Shown here: positions 1 through 15,600 of the stretch, one piece after another
Position numbering within the stretch: the first letter of the stretch is position 1
How the letters are laid out: every line of letters begins with the position of its first letter
NCBI GenBank assembly: GCA_903813345.2
Contig: CAIIXF020000006.1
Span: 10,856,348 to 10,920,347, forward strand
From: Owenia fusiformis
Lineage: Eukaryota; Annelida; Polychaeta; Sabellida; Oweniidae
Length of the DNA: 64,000 nucleotides
Direction: 5' to 3'
Position numbers and translations under genes: made by a program
Notes under the pieces: generated by a model
What the model was told of the DNA's origin: nothing
The model's database searches: none
What the model saw: the letters and a program-made list of their open reading frames with translations, nothing else

Positions 1-652
1 GGTTATCCTCTGCTAGTGCCATGAATATGTAAGAGATTGGTTTCATAGTATGTGTGTATTTTAGAATTAAAGACAGTATGTCAAAATAACCAATATCAAT
101 GTAAAACTCACTTATTAATCCATTTCCAAGTAAAAATACTTTTCCGCATTTTTTCTTACAATATCACCTCCAATGAATTTGAGAATGAATTGGATTTTGG
201 ATATTTGGGATGAATGAAAAGAATTGATCAGATATCACTCGGCTCCCATCGAACACAATGAAGACTGAGCGTGCGAAGACGATAGTGGTACAAACATTTT
301 TGAAGTCTCATATCAGAGCTCCGGTATGGGAATTTTTGACATGCTGTTTTGAATTTCTTAGAACTCATAGAATATGTACTTGATCGTTTTTATATTTTTA
401 CAACTTGCTAGAGATACTCTTAGACTACTTTGTACAAATTTTCAGTGAATTTGGATCATCAGTTGCCGAGATAATACTTGTCAAAAAGTGGCTCATTTTT
501 TTTGGGACACCTGATATATATTTTCAAAACATTTTTATCCTCTTCATATTTTAAATGATTATCACAATTAATATGGCCAACTTCCTCATTCCTATTGTAT
601 CAATATAGGACATTTTTGTAAGCAATTAAAAATAAAAAATTGGGGTACTAAC
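1..652. other. TTC17 intronic sequence, nothing recognised
   Basis: This stretch lies downstream of the last visible TTC17 exon in gene order and must be intron because the donor GTTAGT follows position 653. It is AT-rich with no convincing exon, RNA gene or terminal inverted repeat. Confidence 0.6.
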
Positions 653-3600
653 CACATTTAGGGATGTTGCCGCCCATACAAGGTGAGCCTTTGTTGGCTG
701 GCATAACACAGCTTTGTGTGCAGACACCATTACATTCTTTACGTGCCCTTGTACGTGTTTCAACCATACACTTCTCTTGACCATTCTCCTGGAAACACAA
801 TATACACTACCTATCAGTCCATTGTATTTTGAGTCAGCTATATAATGGTATACATATGCTATGCTTTTATGCAAATAAATCTAAGTACTCAAGTACTTCT
901 TTGTAGACAGAATTCTAATGAAACTTTGCAAAGGATTTCATCATAAAATAAGTTGAATGATTAGCAAAGTGAGTATATTTATGCAAATGATACTTGAATA
1001 AAATTTTCCAGCTTTCCTTGAAGTTTTTGGTTCACTTAAATTATTAACCTGAGAAAGAACAAGAGTTATCAAAATGCAATTAAAAATAATAATCTACCTA
1101 TTACAAGTAAAAATTTCTAAAAACATTAAAATCTCCTCATATAAGTCATGTGCAAAATAAATTCTACAAAAAGCTACAAGCTGTAATTCAAAAGATTAGG
1201 GACCATATTAATATTCTGATATTTCACCAACCCCTTCCCTCCCTGGAAAGCATTATTGAACCATGGTTTCAATGGAAATAATCAATTAAATATTTGGGCA
1301 TATAATCATAGTGTACCTTACACTAGTTTTTGCATAACAATCGATTTTACAAATAAGCAACAATGGAAATCTGATATCCATTATTAAATTTGATAATTGT
1401 TCATTTGAAATTTCTTTGTGTACTCAGATTGTGAATGAATGAGTTCTATTCGTAGCAATTAAGTGGTTACTCATAACACTTTACACACAAAAAGATTTGC
1501 ATGATAAAAAACAGTAATACATGTCACATTTTGATATTTTTAGAAATTGCAAAAATTGTCTAAATGTAACTGTTTCGGTGTCTCTCCATGGAAAAAACCT
1601 AAAATTGAATTGATATGTATGTCTATAAATATATTTCTAGTAAATATAATTATGGGAAAATCTCAGGAGGGGATAGCCCAGCACCTGAAACCAGCAGAAC
1701 CACCTGAAAGAAATCCAAAATCTTTAAATTGTATTTGATCTATTGGGTTCAACTATATTACATTTCTGTTATTCAGATATTGAATCTACTAAAGGCCAAC
1801 ATCAAATTCAACTATGAATCAAAACTTTAAATGACATGAAAGTTTTACAATATAAAGCAAAAAGGTTTAATCGCTCGTACACATACAAATAAAAACAAAT
1901 GAACTACAATTCTAAATTCCTGTTTTGTATACATGTGTATGTAGTGCTATTAGTAGAGCTAATGTTGATGTTTGATTTTTATGTTTTCTAGTCTTACTGA
2001 CTCTTTAAGTCCTTCTATTCAACCCCTTCTTCTATCCAACTTCTTCCTTTTAAAACATAATCAGATGAAGGGGAGGGACAAGGATTTGTTGCAATACTAA
2101 TACTTTATTGTAACATGCTGCTATATCTACTCACTCTAATATGCAATGTTAATGCAATGGTAAAATTTCTAGTAAATAACACATGAAAACATCAGCTGTC
2201 AGCTTAAAGGCCAGCTAGGTTATGCACTAAAATGCAGTAGCGCCATCTATAAAACAGTCTTGTGCCCAGCTCCAAAAACACCAACGTAAATGAATGGAGA
2301 TTTGGCTCAAACTGAGCAGTGTTTTGAAGCTGTACATAAGAATGAAAACATATATGCAAACTTCTAAAATAACATATAACTGATTCTTTATCTGCGACTA
2401 TTCACCTGGATCGGACTGGTAGATACAATATCGCCAACTTTGAGAAAGCGTGGATCTGGGAAGTCAACAAGCCGCTCTGCCCAACAGGACTCCTTACCAT
2501 TATTCTAAATAAGATACAATATAGATTAATACAGGGTACAGGGCCAGTTGTTATTTTGAAAAGTAATCACTTATTATCACTCACTTCAGCTGAGCATCTC
2601 TTAAATGGGAGAAAAAGTGATTGCCATTGGGTGAGTGGGCAACTTGTGTTCCCAACCTTAAATCAATATACCATGTGCTCCCTTCACCATTTAGCCCTTA
2701 ACATGTTCAACCAAGTAAAAATAGAACAGTACATCATTCATTTTATGTGTAGTTGTACAAGTGCAAGTGGCAGAAAACAAGATTCATGAATAAATAATTC
2801 AGAAACTGCATGTTCGTTTTTCAGTCTTCTCAACTACTCACTTTAAATGGTACTCCACAATTACATCTCTAGAATATGAGCATATAAAATATATGCATAC
2901 AATAAGAATGTACAATTACAACACAGTCACATGAAAAAGTAGTTTGAACTGAAATGTGACTATGTGTACTGTTAAAATAACATTAGATAATCCAAAGCTG
3001 TTAATTCCTCACATGTGTAGACTAATGATCTGCTGACCTCTCAAAGACCAATAGGGGTGGAATATTTAGACTAATTTAAGATTCTACATGTATATGATAA
3101 ATATTAATTAATAGTCCAAGTTTACTAAATACAAAATACTTTTGAAAAATCAAAAAGAAAAATTTAATCATGACGACTGAACATGCATTACTGTAAGAAA
3201 TTCAAGCTAGGTCAAAAAATGTATCTCAATAGACCTTTCCAATAAATCCTGTCACCTTTTGGTATAACAAATAAGCTATGGAAAATTGACCAGATTGATC
3301 AAAGGTTGTACTTTTTCAAAATTAGAAATAAGTTAATTCATTTTTTGCCTGGACAAATTGCCAACACAACATTATGAATCTAGAAATAGTTTCTCTGATC
3401 AACCAAAAGGTGGCAGTGTATATTAGAAAGGTCTATTACAATGAAATGATCAAATATTCATGAATCCAAATTAGGTCATATATGAGAAATTATTTTTGTA
3501 AGAACCACTTACATTCTTGCATACAATACGACTTTCTCTCTCTGCAGCTGTTCCATGTTTACATGCTTCTTCTTTCACCTCAGTCTTTGCTGCACTTGTC

Positions 3601-6600
3601 TTTGCCTGGTGGAACTTCTGATAGCACTTTACAATCCTAAGGGTAGCATAGATCTCAGTGTTTTTACTGTCTTGGTTCAATGCCTCCTCAAAGTGCCATA
3701 TTGCACCAGTCATGTTGGATTTAGCTGACATTAAATTACCAAGGAAGAAATGAGTAGTTGGCTGAAAATGAAACATAAATACATGAATTCATATAGTACA
3801 GTATATAAAATTTTGTTGAATTAGTTTTCATACTACTACGAGAATGTATGTCTCAAATCCTTCAAATCCACACAAATGGCAAATATTAGAGCATAAGGCA
3901 GGAGAAGTTAGTAAAATAATCAATAAATGTAATACAGTTCAACATTTTATTCCTGGTCAGGCACATATATCTATGTTAATCTTATTGTTAATAATCAAAG
4001 TCAACTGAACTTATAATTTTGAGCATTGGTTTGCATTTGATAAATCGAACAGTTGATGTGTAGTGTCTCTGTATTGTTAATGATCTAATATGACTGTTTC
4101 TCAAGAGAACATTAATTGCTTTCACTAACTTATTGACTATATGATATCATCAAGCACTTTTGAACCTCAATCCCAATACACACACTTCAACCTCAACTCC
4201 TCTCTCATGTCCTCTCTTTGGTACGGAGATAAGGACGCGGGAAAGAGACTTAATGCAAGAGGAATTTGTCATTGTACATAGGAGTATGCATAATACAAAA
4301 ATAATTTTAACAACCAATGAAATACCTCATGATCATTCACTGCAAGGGCCTCTTTCATCACACGGATGGCATCCTCCACACGGCCCCACTTGTAGAGAAT
4401 ATTTGCAAGATTGACAAGAGGTACATCTCTGTACTGAGGGGGCACAAACTGCAGGGATCTTCTCAGGCACTCAATACCATGATAACAGTTACCTATTACC
4501 CTCCAGTATAATCCTGCAAGGTTGTACAGAATCCACTTGGGACCAATTTTCTGCAATGTAAAAAGGGAGAAAATACAAGAATCTAAAATGTGGAGAAAAA
4601 TGTTACCTTTAAATTTTTCTCCAAAAACAAAATCAAACAAAAATTGCAGCAAAAGAAATAAGGCTGGCACATTTTGCATCTTTTGCTCCGCACCGCAATA
4701 TATTTTGAATGTTTTTGATTAAAATTAAACCAAATCAATTTGTTATGACCTTCACAACTCACTTTTTGGATTCTGTTCTGTACTGTGCAAGCACTACTGG
4801 AAATATTTTAACAGAAGAAATGATCACCAGATGGTCAATTTCAATTCATTTAGTCTATGGTTCTCTAATTATGACCATGGGCTTTCAAGAGAAGCCCATG
4901 TTATGACACCATGGTATCCACGTTTACAACTTACTTCTTGAAGTGCTGTAAGGATTCTCTGTCCCACCTCTTCAGCAGTAGCCTCTCTAGTTAGATATGT
5001 CTCAGAGATAGGTATCATCTTCAGTAGGTTCTACAACAACCAATTCATAGATCAACCTCAGAGCTTAAATTTATATGTGTATACTAGGTGACTAGATCTA
5101 TATATACGGGCTATGTGCTGGAAGGTTTTAGATACAGTTTATATATCAATATTGGTTTCAAAGTGGACTTTAGGCTAAGTCACCATCAAAATAATAATAA
5201 TAACACTGTAAGTTCTAACAAAAATACACTCAAATCAATATTGAAGTGGCACTTATATTTTGAGAATCAACTTTTGAGTAGAACTTACTCTCCAATAGAG
5301 AATAAGTGTATAAAAATATGAACGTTATAGGATCAAAAGTATTGGAAGTTATTGCCCATATAGATGTAGTAGCACTACACAGAGCTGTCCTCAATAACTA
5401 TTAGCAGGGCTCTCGCCAGGCTTTTAGACTGTGACGCAGCACCACACTCTATTTAGCTCCCACCACACCCTACTGGCAAATCATGACTGTTTCCACAGTC
5501 TAAACTTGACTGAATATACAATAATAGTATATAAAAGGATAAAATATAACATAAATATGATTTATCACGATTAAACGGTAATGCTGAAGATGTTTGCACC
5601 ACATCCTAAATATTTCCTGGTGAGAGCCCTGATTAGTGTATTAAAACAATTTCTCGTGCAGATTGGTTCCACAGTGTGTATTACCTCTTTCATGCTGCTA
5701 TCATAAAGTTTTAGCACTTTTGTGCGATCTTTCACTGCAGGAATATCATCTCCCGCCCTTTTGCCTTCTGGGATATCCTCTATTGTGACACAAACAGGTG
5801 GGTACCATGGCAACGGATGTTCCTCTTCAGGGTTTAATCCCTGGGCATCATTCAATAAGGCAACAACCCTAGAATATAGACAAGATACAATGAACTGAGC
5901 ACACCAAACAAGCATGGGACATCATTGTGAAAAGAAGTCATTGTTAGAAGCCCTTATTAACTTCAATATTTCTTGTGAAATATGCTCGAGAACTAATTGC
6001 TTACTCAAAGCCTTTGTTTTCAGGAGGTAAGTATGTGGTAGGAAACTCATTCCAGGATGGGAATTTTTGCACATAGCGATCACATTCATCTTTGCTAGGC
6101 CAGTCTTTGTCTTTAAATAGTAGGGAGTCACTCTGAAATACATATGAAGATGGAAACATATAACAAATACAGATTAAATGCTTCATAAGCTCAGAGACTA
6201 GAACTCTGTTTGAACAATGAGCAATATCATCAGAATGCTTGCATAATGATACATTATGATATTCATTATCACAATATTTGCTACTGCAGATTACCTACAG
6301 TCTTATACAGTTATATAATGCATTGTAATATTCTACATCTATTTTCAAAATTCTTGAAGTTTACCTCAGGTTCTTTTGAAGTTTTTCCATTATACAAAGG
6401 CGGTTTTATAGGTTTGGCATAGTCTACTGTGGGCTCAGGGATATTAGGCTTATATTCAGAGTCATTTTGCTGGAAAATATAAAAAGACATTCAATCATTA
6501 ATGCTAAACATGATGAAAGACATTCAATTATTAATGCTAAACATGATGAAAGACATTCAATGCTAAACATGATGAAAGACATTCAATTATTAATGCTAAA

Positions 6601-9600
6601 CATGATGAAAGACATTCAATTATTAATGCTAAACATGATGAAAGACATTCAATTATTAATGCTAAACATGATGAAAGACATTCAATTATTAATGCTAAAC
6701 GTGATGAAAGACATTCAATTATTAATGCTAAACATGATGTCAAAGCATAACAAATGATGAGCGAGAGTGATACTAATAACACATTACTTCTATGTAATTG
6801 TACCTTGATTGCAACATAAAAAGCAAATTCTGAAATGGGAAGTCTTTATTTTTCATTAAAAAATTCCTTAAAAAAGTATAATTTAGCAGTTAAACAGTAT
6901 TACATTGTATAACAGTTACAAACCCTATTCAACGCATTGTGGATATCTTCAATACTCCAGGGCTCCAGTTCTTTAACAATATGAGGGTTTCTAGATCTCC
7001 ATTTTGTATACTGGGCATCCGGCCTGTTTCTCAGACTGCAGTCATACGTCTCCTTGTTGCGCACCAGCTTGATGTGACAGAACTCACCTGGAGAATAAAA
7101 GAGTTTCTAGATTTTCATTTCTCATAACATTTCAAGTCAATCTGTAGAGCAGGGGTGCATTCTTGTGGATATTAATAAAATAATTGTTTAACCATGGCAA
7201 TTATTATGTTATAGTTTAACACCAATAGAGTTATGAATTCATCAATTTAAGAATGCTTACAGAAATGAACCCCAGTTTGTCCAGAAACATGCAGACAAGA
7301 AAAGTAAGAGTTGGCACCAGCCAAGCTTACGACAATATCATTCTTTTTGGGTACGATAAAAAGGTTAATCATAAACAAATCATACTACATGATGGTAAAG
7401 CTTGAATAATGTGTCAGAATATGTTAGAATTTACACCGAGCAGAATGAACTTACCTATTGGTCGTATGTTCTCTTTGTAGCGTATCTCTCGATATACTGC
7501 CTCAGAGAGCTCTTTGGTGGCAGGGTCAGCCTGCTCTGATATGTACTTATCTCTCTCCTGCTGCCAGTACTCATGCTTCTTCTGGTAGTCCTTTAACTCA
7601 CTTAGTGTGCGCTGGAGAGATCTACAAACAAAATCTTTCAGTCAGTTTCTTTCATTATGACATGTCACAAGATTTTATATATGTGGAGCAGGCACATACA
7701 CACATCCGCGTGCCTCTTAGCATCAACCGCAATAGAGCACTTTTTCAAAGTGTAATAAAAAGGCAAATGTGCAAGTGGAATTTTCACCACATGATTAGCT
7801 AGCTATAGAATATGGTTACTAAGTGTAACAGTTTGCTATAGAGGCTGAACAGTGAACATCAGTCACAAAATATTGTTGGCACCACACTCTCCTGACTCCT
7901 CTAATACTTACTGATGTTGTGCCTCCAAGGCTTTTTCCAGCTTGGCATGGCAGAGCACAGCATGCATCCTATTCTTGGCTGCTTCAAAGTCTGGTTGTAT
8001 TCGTAATGTATTCTCATAGCATGCTACAGATTTGTTATACTCCCCAAGTACCTAGAGTTTAAAATAATAAAATCATTTATAAATGTGGTTGTTTTCATCA
8101 TGTATTCTCAAAGCATTCCTGGCTGATTTAGAAATATATTACCGAAGTGCCGTTTTTTGAAAAATAATGAAGAGAATTCTGTGTAGACATGAAGATAAAC
8201 GGTCATCAACAAAAAATGACTTGCAGTGGAATACAGAATGAGAGATATGTCAGATGTAAATGCTAGTGGTGCATCTCAAATGTCAATACTTCACACTCAC
8301 TCGTTGAATTTTTCCAAGATAGCTGCTTGAATATGCTTTTAAGATTCAAGTAGGAATGTTTTGTTATATTGTGTTGAATAGCCATTGGATACCATGGGAA
8401 TGATATTTTTAAAATAATATTATAAAAAATTGTAAAACAAACACATGGGCTGAATAATTTTATGTCTTGTTATTCTATTGATACAACCTATATCGAAATC
8501 TAATGAGATCTAACGAGGGGGAAATTTACTTGGTGTACAAATGGTCCTCTGGTGTTTTGTGTGTTACAATTTTCCCTCATTTTTGTGTGTCGTTTTATCC
8601 CAATAGCATTTTCACTCTTTTTACTTGAGTAGCATTTTTCTTGTGAGAAGCACCACTAATTAAATACACGATATGTTAACATCAGAAGGGTCAATGACAC
8701 TACAAGATCAGGCCAGGGAATACTGAAATCAGAGAATGTTTCTACTTACTGCAAATATATTTCCCAGAGTAAAGTGATTGACATTAAGCTCTCTGGAAAT
8801 CTCCAGCGCAGCTGTTACAACAATAGCTGCCTCCTTTGAATAACGTGCTCTATGGAGAACATTAGCTAGACTAATTAGAGCTATATCTTTGTGAATGCTG
8901 GAAATATAAAAAATAACAATTATCTGGAATTTATAGATAATAGTATATGACACACCATGTCTGCATTTTTTGTCATACACAGAATCAGATCTACATGTAA
9001 CAAACAACTTTACAAAGAATAGTTTCAATTTAGAATATTGTGGGCAATTCCTTGTCATATCGCATTTTTCAATTCCCAAAAGATCATACTTTATTATTGG
9101 TTAACTCAAGATGTTTATATGTATATGTGTTCAGTTTTATATATCAACATTCCAAATATTATTTGGGACAATGTACACATTTTTGGCCTAATAACTTCAC
9201 TATTTAATAAATAAAATATCATGGATCTTTTTGGAGATCAGATTTTTGAGATAGTAAAGAATGGACTGGTAAATTGTAAATGTCTCTTGTAATTTTTCAA
9301 CCTCTGTATCTCAGATTCCGCCTTAAATAGGCAGGAACCTGATAAATTTTGCAATAGTTCTTTTTGATTTATTCATTGTATTTAAACAACTCAATACTAT
9401 TTGTTAGCTTAACAACGCATGATGTTGTCTTTTCATATCTGATAGACATTTGAGTAAACAGACAATATTTTGATTTAAATTAATGTATATGAATGAAAAG
9501 TAAATAAATATTACAATAACAATAAGCTTGTGTTGAAATTCAATATTTTGCCAATATAGTTAATGTTGAGAGTTTAAATTACTGTAATATGATTATTAAT

Positions 9601-12600
9601 GTGCTTAATATTAATATCAATAAAGTTTATTATTTATTGAAAAAAACATGTGGCTAAACCCAGAACAATGCATATCAAGGCTAAGGTTGATTCTAATCAC
9701 TTCTAGATTTTCATACCAAGTAGCATTTCAATTAATAGATAAATAAATGATCTATTAAGCAGTTCATCTGAAAAGTGAGATATTGCTGCATGCTAACCAA
9801 GCTGATGACAATACCATAGCTTTTGTACCTTTTATGTAGGATAAAAGCAATAATTGAGTGCCATCTATATGAAATCAGAATGAACAGTAAGCTTTACTTA
9901 TTATAAAGAGAGGTCGACCTTGAAAGGGCCTAACAATCCCAAAAAATAATTTTCAAACTGGAAAACCCAAATTTTGATATGGCCTACCTTGGAGAGTAGT
10001 GCAATGCCCTCCGAACACATTCAATAACATGGAATGAATCACCCTTGATACGCCAGAAGAATGCCGCCATGTTAAACAAGACCCACGACGTATTATTCTG
10101 AAAAATAAATCAGTGAAATATGAACCATTTGTTATGTGCATGTAGTTCTTAGAAGATTTACTAGTCTAGATAATATAACTAAGGAATTAATTGGAAAATA
10201 AAAGATTGAATAACATATCCTTAAAGATTTACCACAGGATTTACATAAAAATTCTCCACAATAAATTCCATATGAGAGGTATATTTCTAAAAATGTTGAG
10301 TTATCCAAGGTCTATTACTCTCTGGAATATCTCTAATATTTCAACATTTACAAAAATCCTTTGTTTCTTAAAATAGATTGTGCTCTGAAGTTATTAGTCA
10401 GTGTCTAATGCAGAGGGATAAATATTTTATGAGGTTTGGGATAACAGGGATATCCTGAGGCAAATATAATCTGCCAGTCTAAGGGCTGGAGGGCCGAGGG
10501 CACAATAGATAATTGAAATACATGTATCTTATAATGATAAGATAAACATTCTGTTTAGACACATCATTCATAGTAATTATGTGATAGAGATTTCCATGCC
10601 AGGATGTCAAAGGAATACTTAAGGACAGGGAGTGAAAGTGTTGGAAGCAAAATCGTGCCAATGCTTTTCATACAATCCTAATCTTATTTTCTAAAAATCA
10701 GGACTGTTGTATGTCTTAGAACAGGCATAACATGGAATGATGGGAGAAATAAATATTGTTATAAATTTGAGAATTTTTTCAAAACTTATTCTCAAGTAGT
10801 CTCTATCCCTTCTAGTACCTTTAGTTATGGCCTAGTCACATAGCCCGGCCGATGTCCGGCATCGGTAGAGCTCGGTGGATTTTTTTGGTGCCACCGAGCT
10901 CTCCTCATCGGAAGCAGAGCTCGGTGACGTGAACGGACTCCGTCCGGACATCTTCAGGCGACCGACCGAACACCGGCCGGTGACCGTACGGAGTCTGTCT
11001 CAAAATGGTAGTTTTTTTCTGCCGATGTGGCAGCAACTACCGGCCGGAGGTCGGCCGGACATCGGAAGGAATACGGCCGGTACCCGAGCAGGTAACAGGA
11101 CACCGTGCGATCGCCGGCCGGGTTGTTAACGGGCTTTGAACAGTGACCGGCCGATGCTCTGTCCCACATCGGCCGGAGCTCGGTCGGAGCTCGGCCGCTG
11201 TCCGTTAAAAAACCTCGTCCTCTGGTTGTCTCAGATGCACGGGACACCGGCCGATACTCGGCCGTGCACCGGCCGACGTGTTTTCCGATGTGGTTACGAT
11301 GGGGCTGTGATGACATGATGAGGGAGCTCGGTGAGAGCCCGGTGAAATTTAACTCCGAAGTTAAAATTTCACCGAGCTACCACCGATGCGGTTTTAAGCA
11401 ACAAACGCCACGGATGTCCGGCCGGTGTCCGGCCGGTGTTCGGCCGAGTTCGGTGAAAATTGCATCGCTGGCTCATCGTAACCTCATCGGCCGGGCTATG
11501 TGACTAGGCCATTAGGCCCACTCTTAAATTGCAACTTTAAACAAACCTGCTTCACATACTGAACCTAAACTAAGTGCAAGACTAAGTGGAAGAGGGGACA
11601 AAAATATACCTTCTGCATTGCTTGGTGTATAAGGTCCCCATACACATCAGTGTCAAGTTGGGGGATAGCCTTAGTAAGACCAAGCTCAGGAGTACCAGTC
11701 AGATTTTCACGCTGCTGGATAGCCTACAGAATACACATGCACACATCTATAGAAATACATAGACAAGATGTGTTACCATTTGAGGGGGTATGGGATGGAA
11801 GGCAATATTTCATACTCCATATTCTGTACCCCAATTATCCGATATGCCATACTATGCCATACCCCAGATGGTGTATAGAGTATAAATCATTTAAAGTGTA
11901 TGAGCCAGATATTGCGCTGGCTCAGGCTTAGAATGTTAAACACATCTACAGTATAAAGATACATCAAAGAGATATGTCACCAACATTGTATAAAGAAGCA
12001 GATCACTCTTGCAAAACGTGCCAGACAACCTGAAATATGGAGACAATTTCAAAGGAAAGCATATTAAGCTTAATGAAGGCCACAACATGAAAAAGATTTA
12101 TCAATTACAAACTCAAATAAAAGAAAGAAATCAGAGGGCCATTAACATAAACTTCATGAAGTTATGAATTCCAGAGTCCTTGTTCTCTTTTGATGGCGTC
12201 ATTACATACATGGTTATAAAAATGGATTAAGGAATTCATAGTTTCATGAATTTTCAGTTAGTGCCTCCCCTGGCTGATTCATTCAAACAGTCATACTGTA
12301 GATATTTGCCAACAATGAAATCACATCTATGGTGCATCTAAAATAAAAAATAAATGGAAAAATAATAAATATTTAATCCAAACAAGTGCTGCCATCACCT
12401 TCTGCATGGCTTTGGATATAATATGTCCAAACTGTGCCTCATCTAGGGAGGTTGGAATGACACCCTCCATACCAGACTCCTTCCAACCAGGTAAACTATC
12501 CCTGTCCTGGACACCCTGTAGATGGATTGGAGATTGGATTGTTGATGAAGATGTGTTTTACACCATTTTAAATATCATATATCAGAAACAAGTCAAATTC

Positions 12601-15600
12601 TTTACTTCAGAGAATATTTTTAATTTATTGAGACTTTCGACTAATATCCCTTAGTCTTTTTCAAAATATAACAGCATGTATACATTTATGTGACGTCATA
12701 AACAGACAATGGAAAATTTAATTATGTAACAAATGACCTAGTAACCTAAAAAATAATAACAACAACAAAAAACATAGATACGAAAAAACGAATGACCTAA
12801 TAATAACCTTAAGATAAATATATCATCGTTATGGTAACAATTAAACTCAAATATTACTATTGCATACTTTGCTATACCATTCTTAATTTACAATATTTTA
12901 TGATACAAATTGTCCAACTGATACCCATTATCTCTGTTCATTTTAGGTTGCATTGTTTTAATATGAATTGCTTCCTTAACCCTACGTTTAAGATCATGAC
13001 TCTCATTATCAATGATTTTTACATTGTTCCAGTTTATATTATGATCATATTCCATGGAATGTTCAATAACCGCAGAAGCAAGACCTCCAGTCGACAGTAA
13101 TGTATGAGAAATATATGAGAAATATCATATAGTTTAGTAATACATGCATTTACATACAGTATATTAAAATACCATGCACTCACTGTACCGTGCACTAGCT
13201 GAAAAATCTAACTTTAGCCTCGTGTTTATACCTTCATATAAAAATCACAAAAATCACAAATAAATTATAAGTTGACATGTTTTAATTCTTTGCTCTATTT
13301 CTGCTAATTCAAAATTACTAGAATTTCCCGGGATAATCATAATTGAATTGCTAGGCATGAAAAATAATCTTTGGATGACGAAATAATATTTTCAAACATT
13401 GGAGCCTTTCATGTATAGAATGATGCATTGAGAGATTGTTCATTAACTAAAAGGATTAATAACATACTATATCATGTAATATACTATATCGTATGTAACA
13501 GAAAAAGGCATCCTGTATTGAAAATCATTTTTAGCCTATTTATTATATAGAATTGATTTTGGATCAAACTTGCTAGATTAGATCCACAGACAAGAAGTCG
13601 TAATGTTCAGAATAAACGTTTGTTTGTTCCAACAATCTGTCTATGTATGTTGTTTTGTGTGTAAGAACAATGTGTGATTTAATATCTACTGGTACACTTA
13701 TATACATATATAAGATTTATTAATGCAGTCATACTGCCATTGTTTATCATCACAACAATATATAGATATGACACTTTCCATCCTACAGATATGAATAAGG
13801 CCTCGACTAGTATCCATTTGAGACTATACTTATGATCTTTAAGATTTTTAAAATTTTCTTGGCATACTAATTTTTGGTCATTCCCATTTCAGTTTTCTGA
13901 CATTTAATACTGGGATGCTTTATTGGTTAATACAATTCTAGAATGCCATTAGTTTTTATATTCATTGTGCTGCTTATTTTACCTCAATGGTATGGTATAT
14001 TATATTTATGAGGCATTGTTTTTTAATATTGCAACTTGTGTTGAAAGCAAACTTTATGATGATTCACTCTACCCCACACAACTGTGTAAACACACATTAT
14101 TCATAAAACTCATCCAATATCAATACAGTGAGCATGTATTGCAATGTCAACAATGAATGCTCAAACGAATCTATTATAAAAATATGGATGTACATGTGAT
14201 ATAAAATTAACTCGAAAATGGATGGATGCATTATTCAAGTTCGACAAAATCTTTAAGAAACATTCTATGTCAGTCAGACAACAATGTTTGATTTTATGAA
14301 ACAAGCATCTGTAAAATGATACCTTTATTCGTATCAACAAATCTTCAAATAGCCATCAATTTGGTGCAATTTTCAGACTTCATAACCTGTGTGCATATTC
14401 ACATCTCAAAAAGAAGGCCCTGCTATTATATATACGTGTATTATTGTAGAAATTATAATGATTTCTGTATTATGTGTTCATACCTCCAGGTGTTCAAACC
14501 CATGCATAGTAAATTCAAGTTTCTTCACTTTGGTACAGTCAGGCAGCTGTGGCCTCTTACTGGGAGGGGCGTCAAAGTTGATGTGTTCATGGGCCCTGCA
14601 AGCAAATATAAACAAGTTCACTCAAAATTATGAAAATACAACTAGAGAGGCTATAGCAATATTGGTTATATCTTCTTAAAATGGACGGCTATGGCAATCT
14701 GACCAAAGCAAAATGAAGAATAACAAGGGTGACATCTATTATGTCAGCTTTTTCGGCCATTTAGAAATTATACTATTAATAAGTGACTGCAAGATTGTGA
14801 GAGGAGGTTCTAATTAGATACAACTACTCTACAATCAATGGGCAATGGGAAACATGTACAGTAAAACATGTCTCATCCAAATGCTGCAGGTATTCATTTC
14901 AAGTTTTTTCAACCATAGTAATTTACGATTTTCTCATTTTAAGGGGTGTTCAGATAAGGGACTTGTTTAGTTATACAGGTTTTACTGCAGTATATGTAGA
15001 AATACAGTGACCTCCAATATACCCAATAGTTTCTTCATAAAAGAAATGTGTATTTTCAAGGTATGCAGCCCGAGAGATCTGAATTAGTTATGACATTGTT
15101 GGATTGAAGGAAGTAAATTGCATTAGTTTATTTTCTTAGTACATATAGATTTAGTTATTCTGATTAAGAATTCTTCAAAAAATGGGTCACAATTTATCAT
15201 AATAGCCTCCCTTCATGTTTCTCAAATCAAATGCAAATAGATTTTCAATAGATTCTCAACTAAGTGTCTAAAGAACATCCATTGTACATACAGCATGTTC
15301 AACTTGGATATATAGCATGCAGTTTGCCTTTTTAAAACCTTTTGAATAAGCACCAATGAAGACATGCAATCTGTTTTTAAATAACTGATCATAACTGGCC
15401 TATAAGGTTATTGAACCCTGCTAAGGGTGACAGAGGTGACAGTGAAGTTGGCCAAGTACCCAATTTGATTATTTAGCAAAATAAATTCAAAATTTTAAGG
15501 TCATTCAAAGTCTGGAAACATAAAAAATCTAAAATTAAGGTTTGCATTAATCTAAATACTCCATACAGGGTTTGTACAAATTTTCAAACAAATTGATTTT

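Noticed and set aside
6467-6782. Two opposite-strand open frames with repetitive peptides
   Set aside because: They are by-products of a 33-bp minisatellite in an intron, since the unit length is a multiple of three.
10875-11503. Several overlapping open frames on both strands
   Set aside because: They result from the GC-rich composition of a MITE with few stop codons; no domain is visible.
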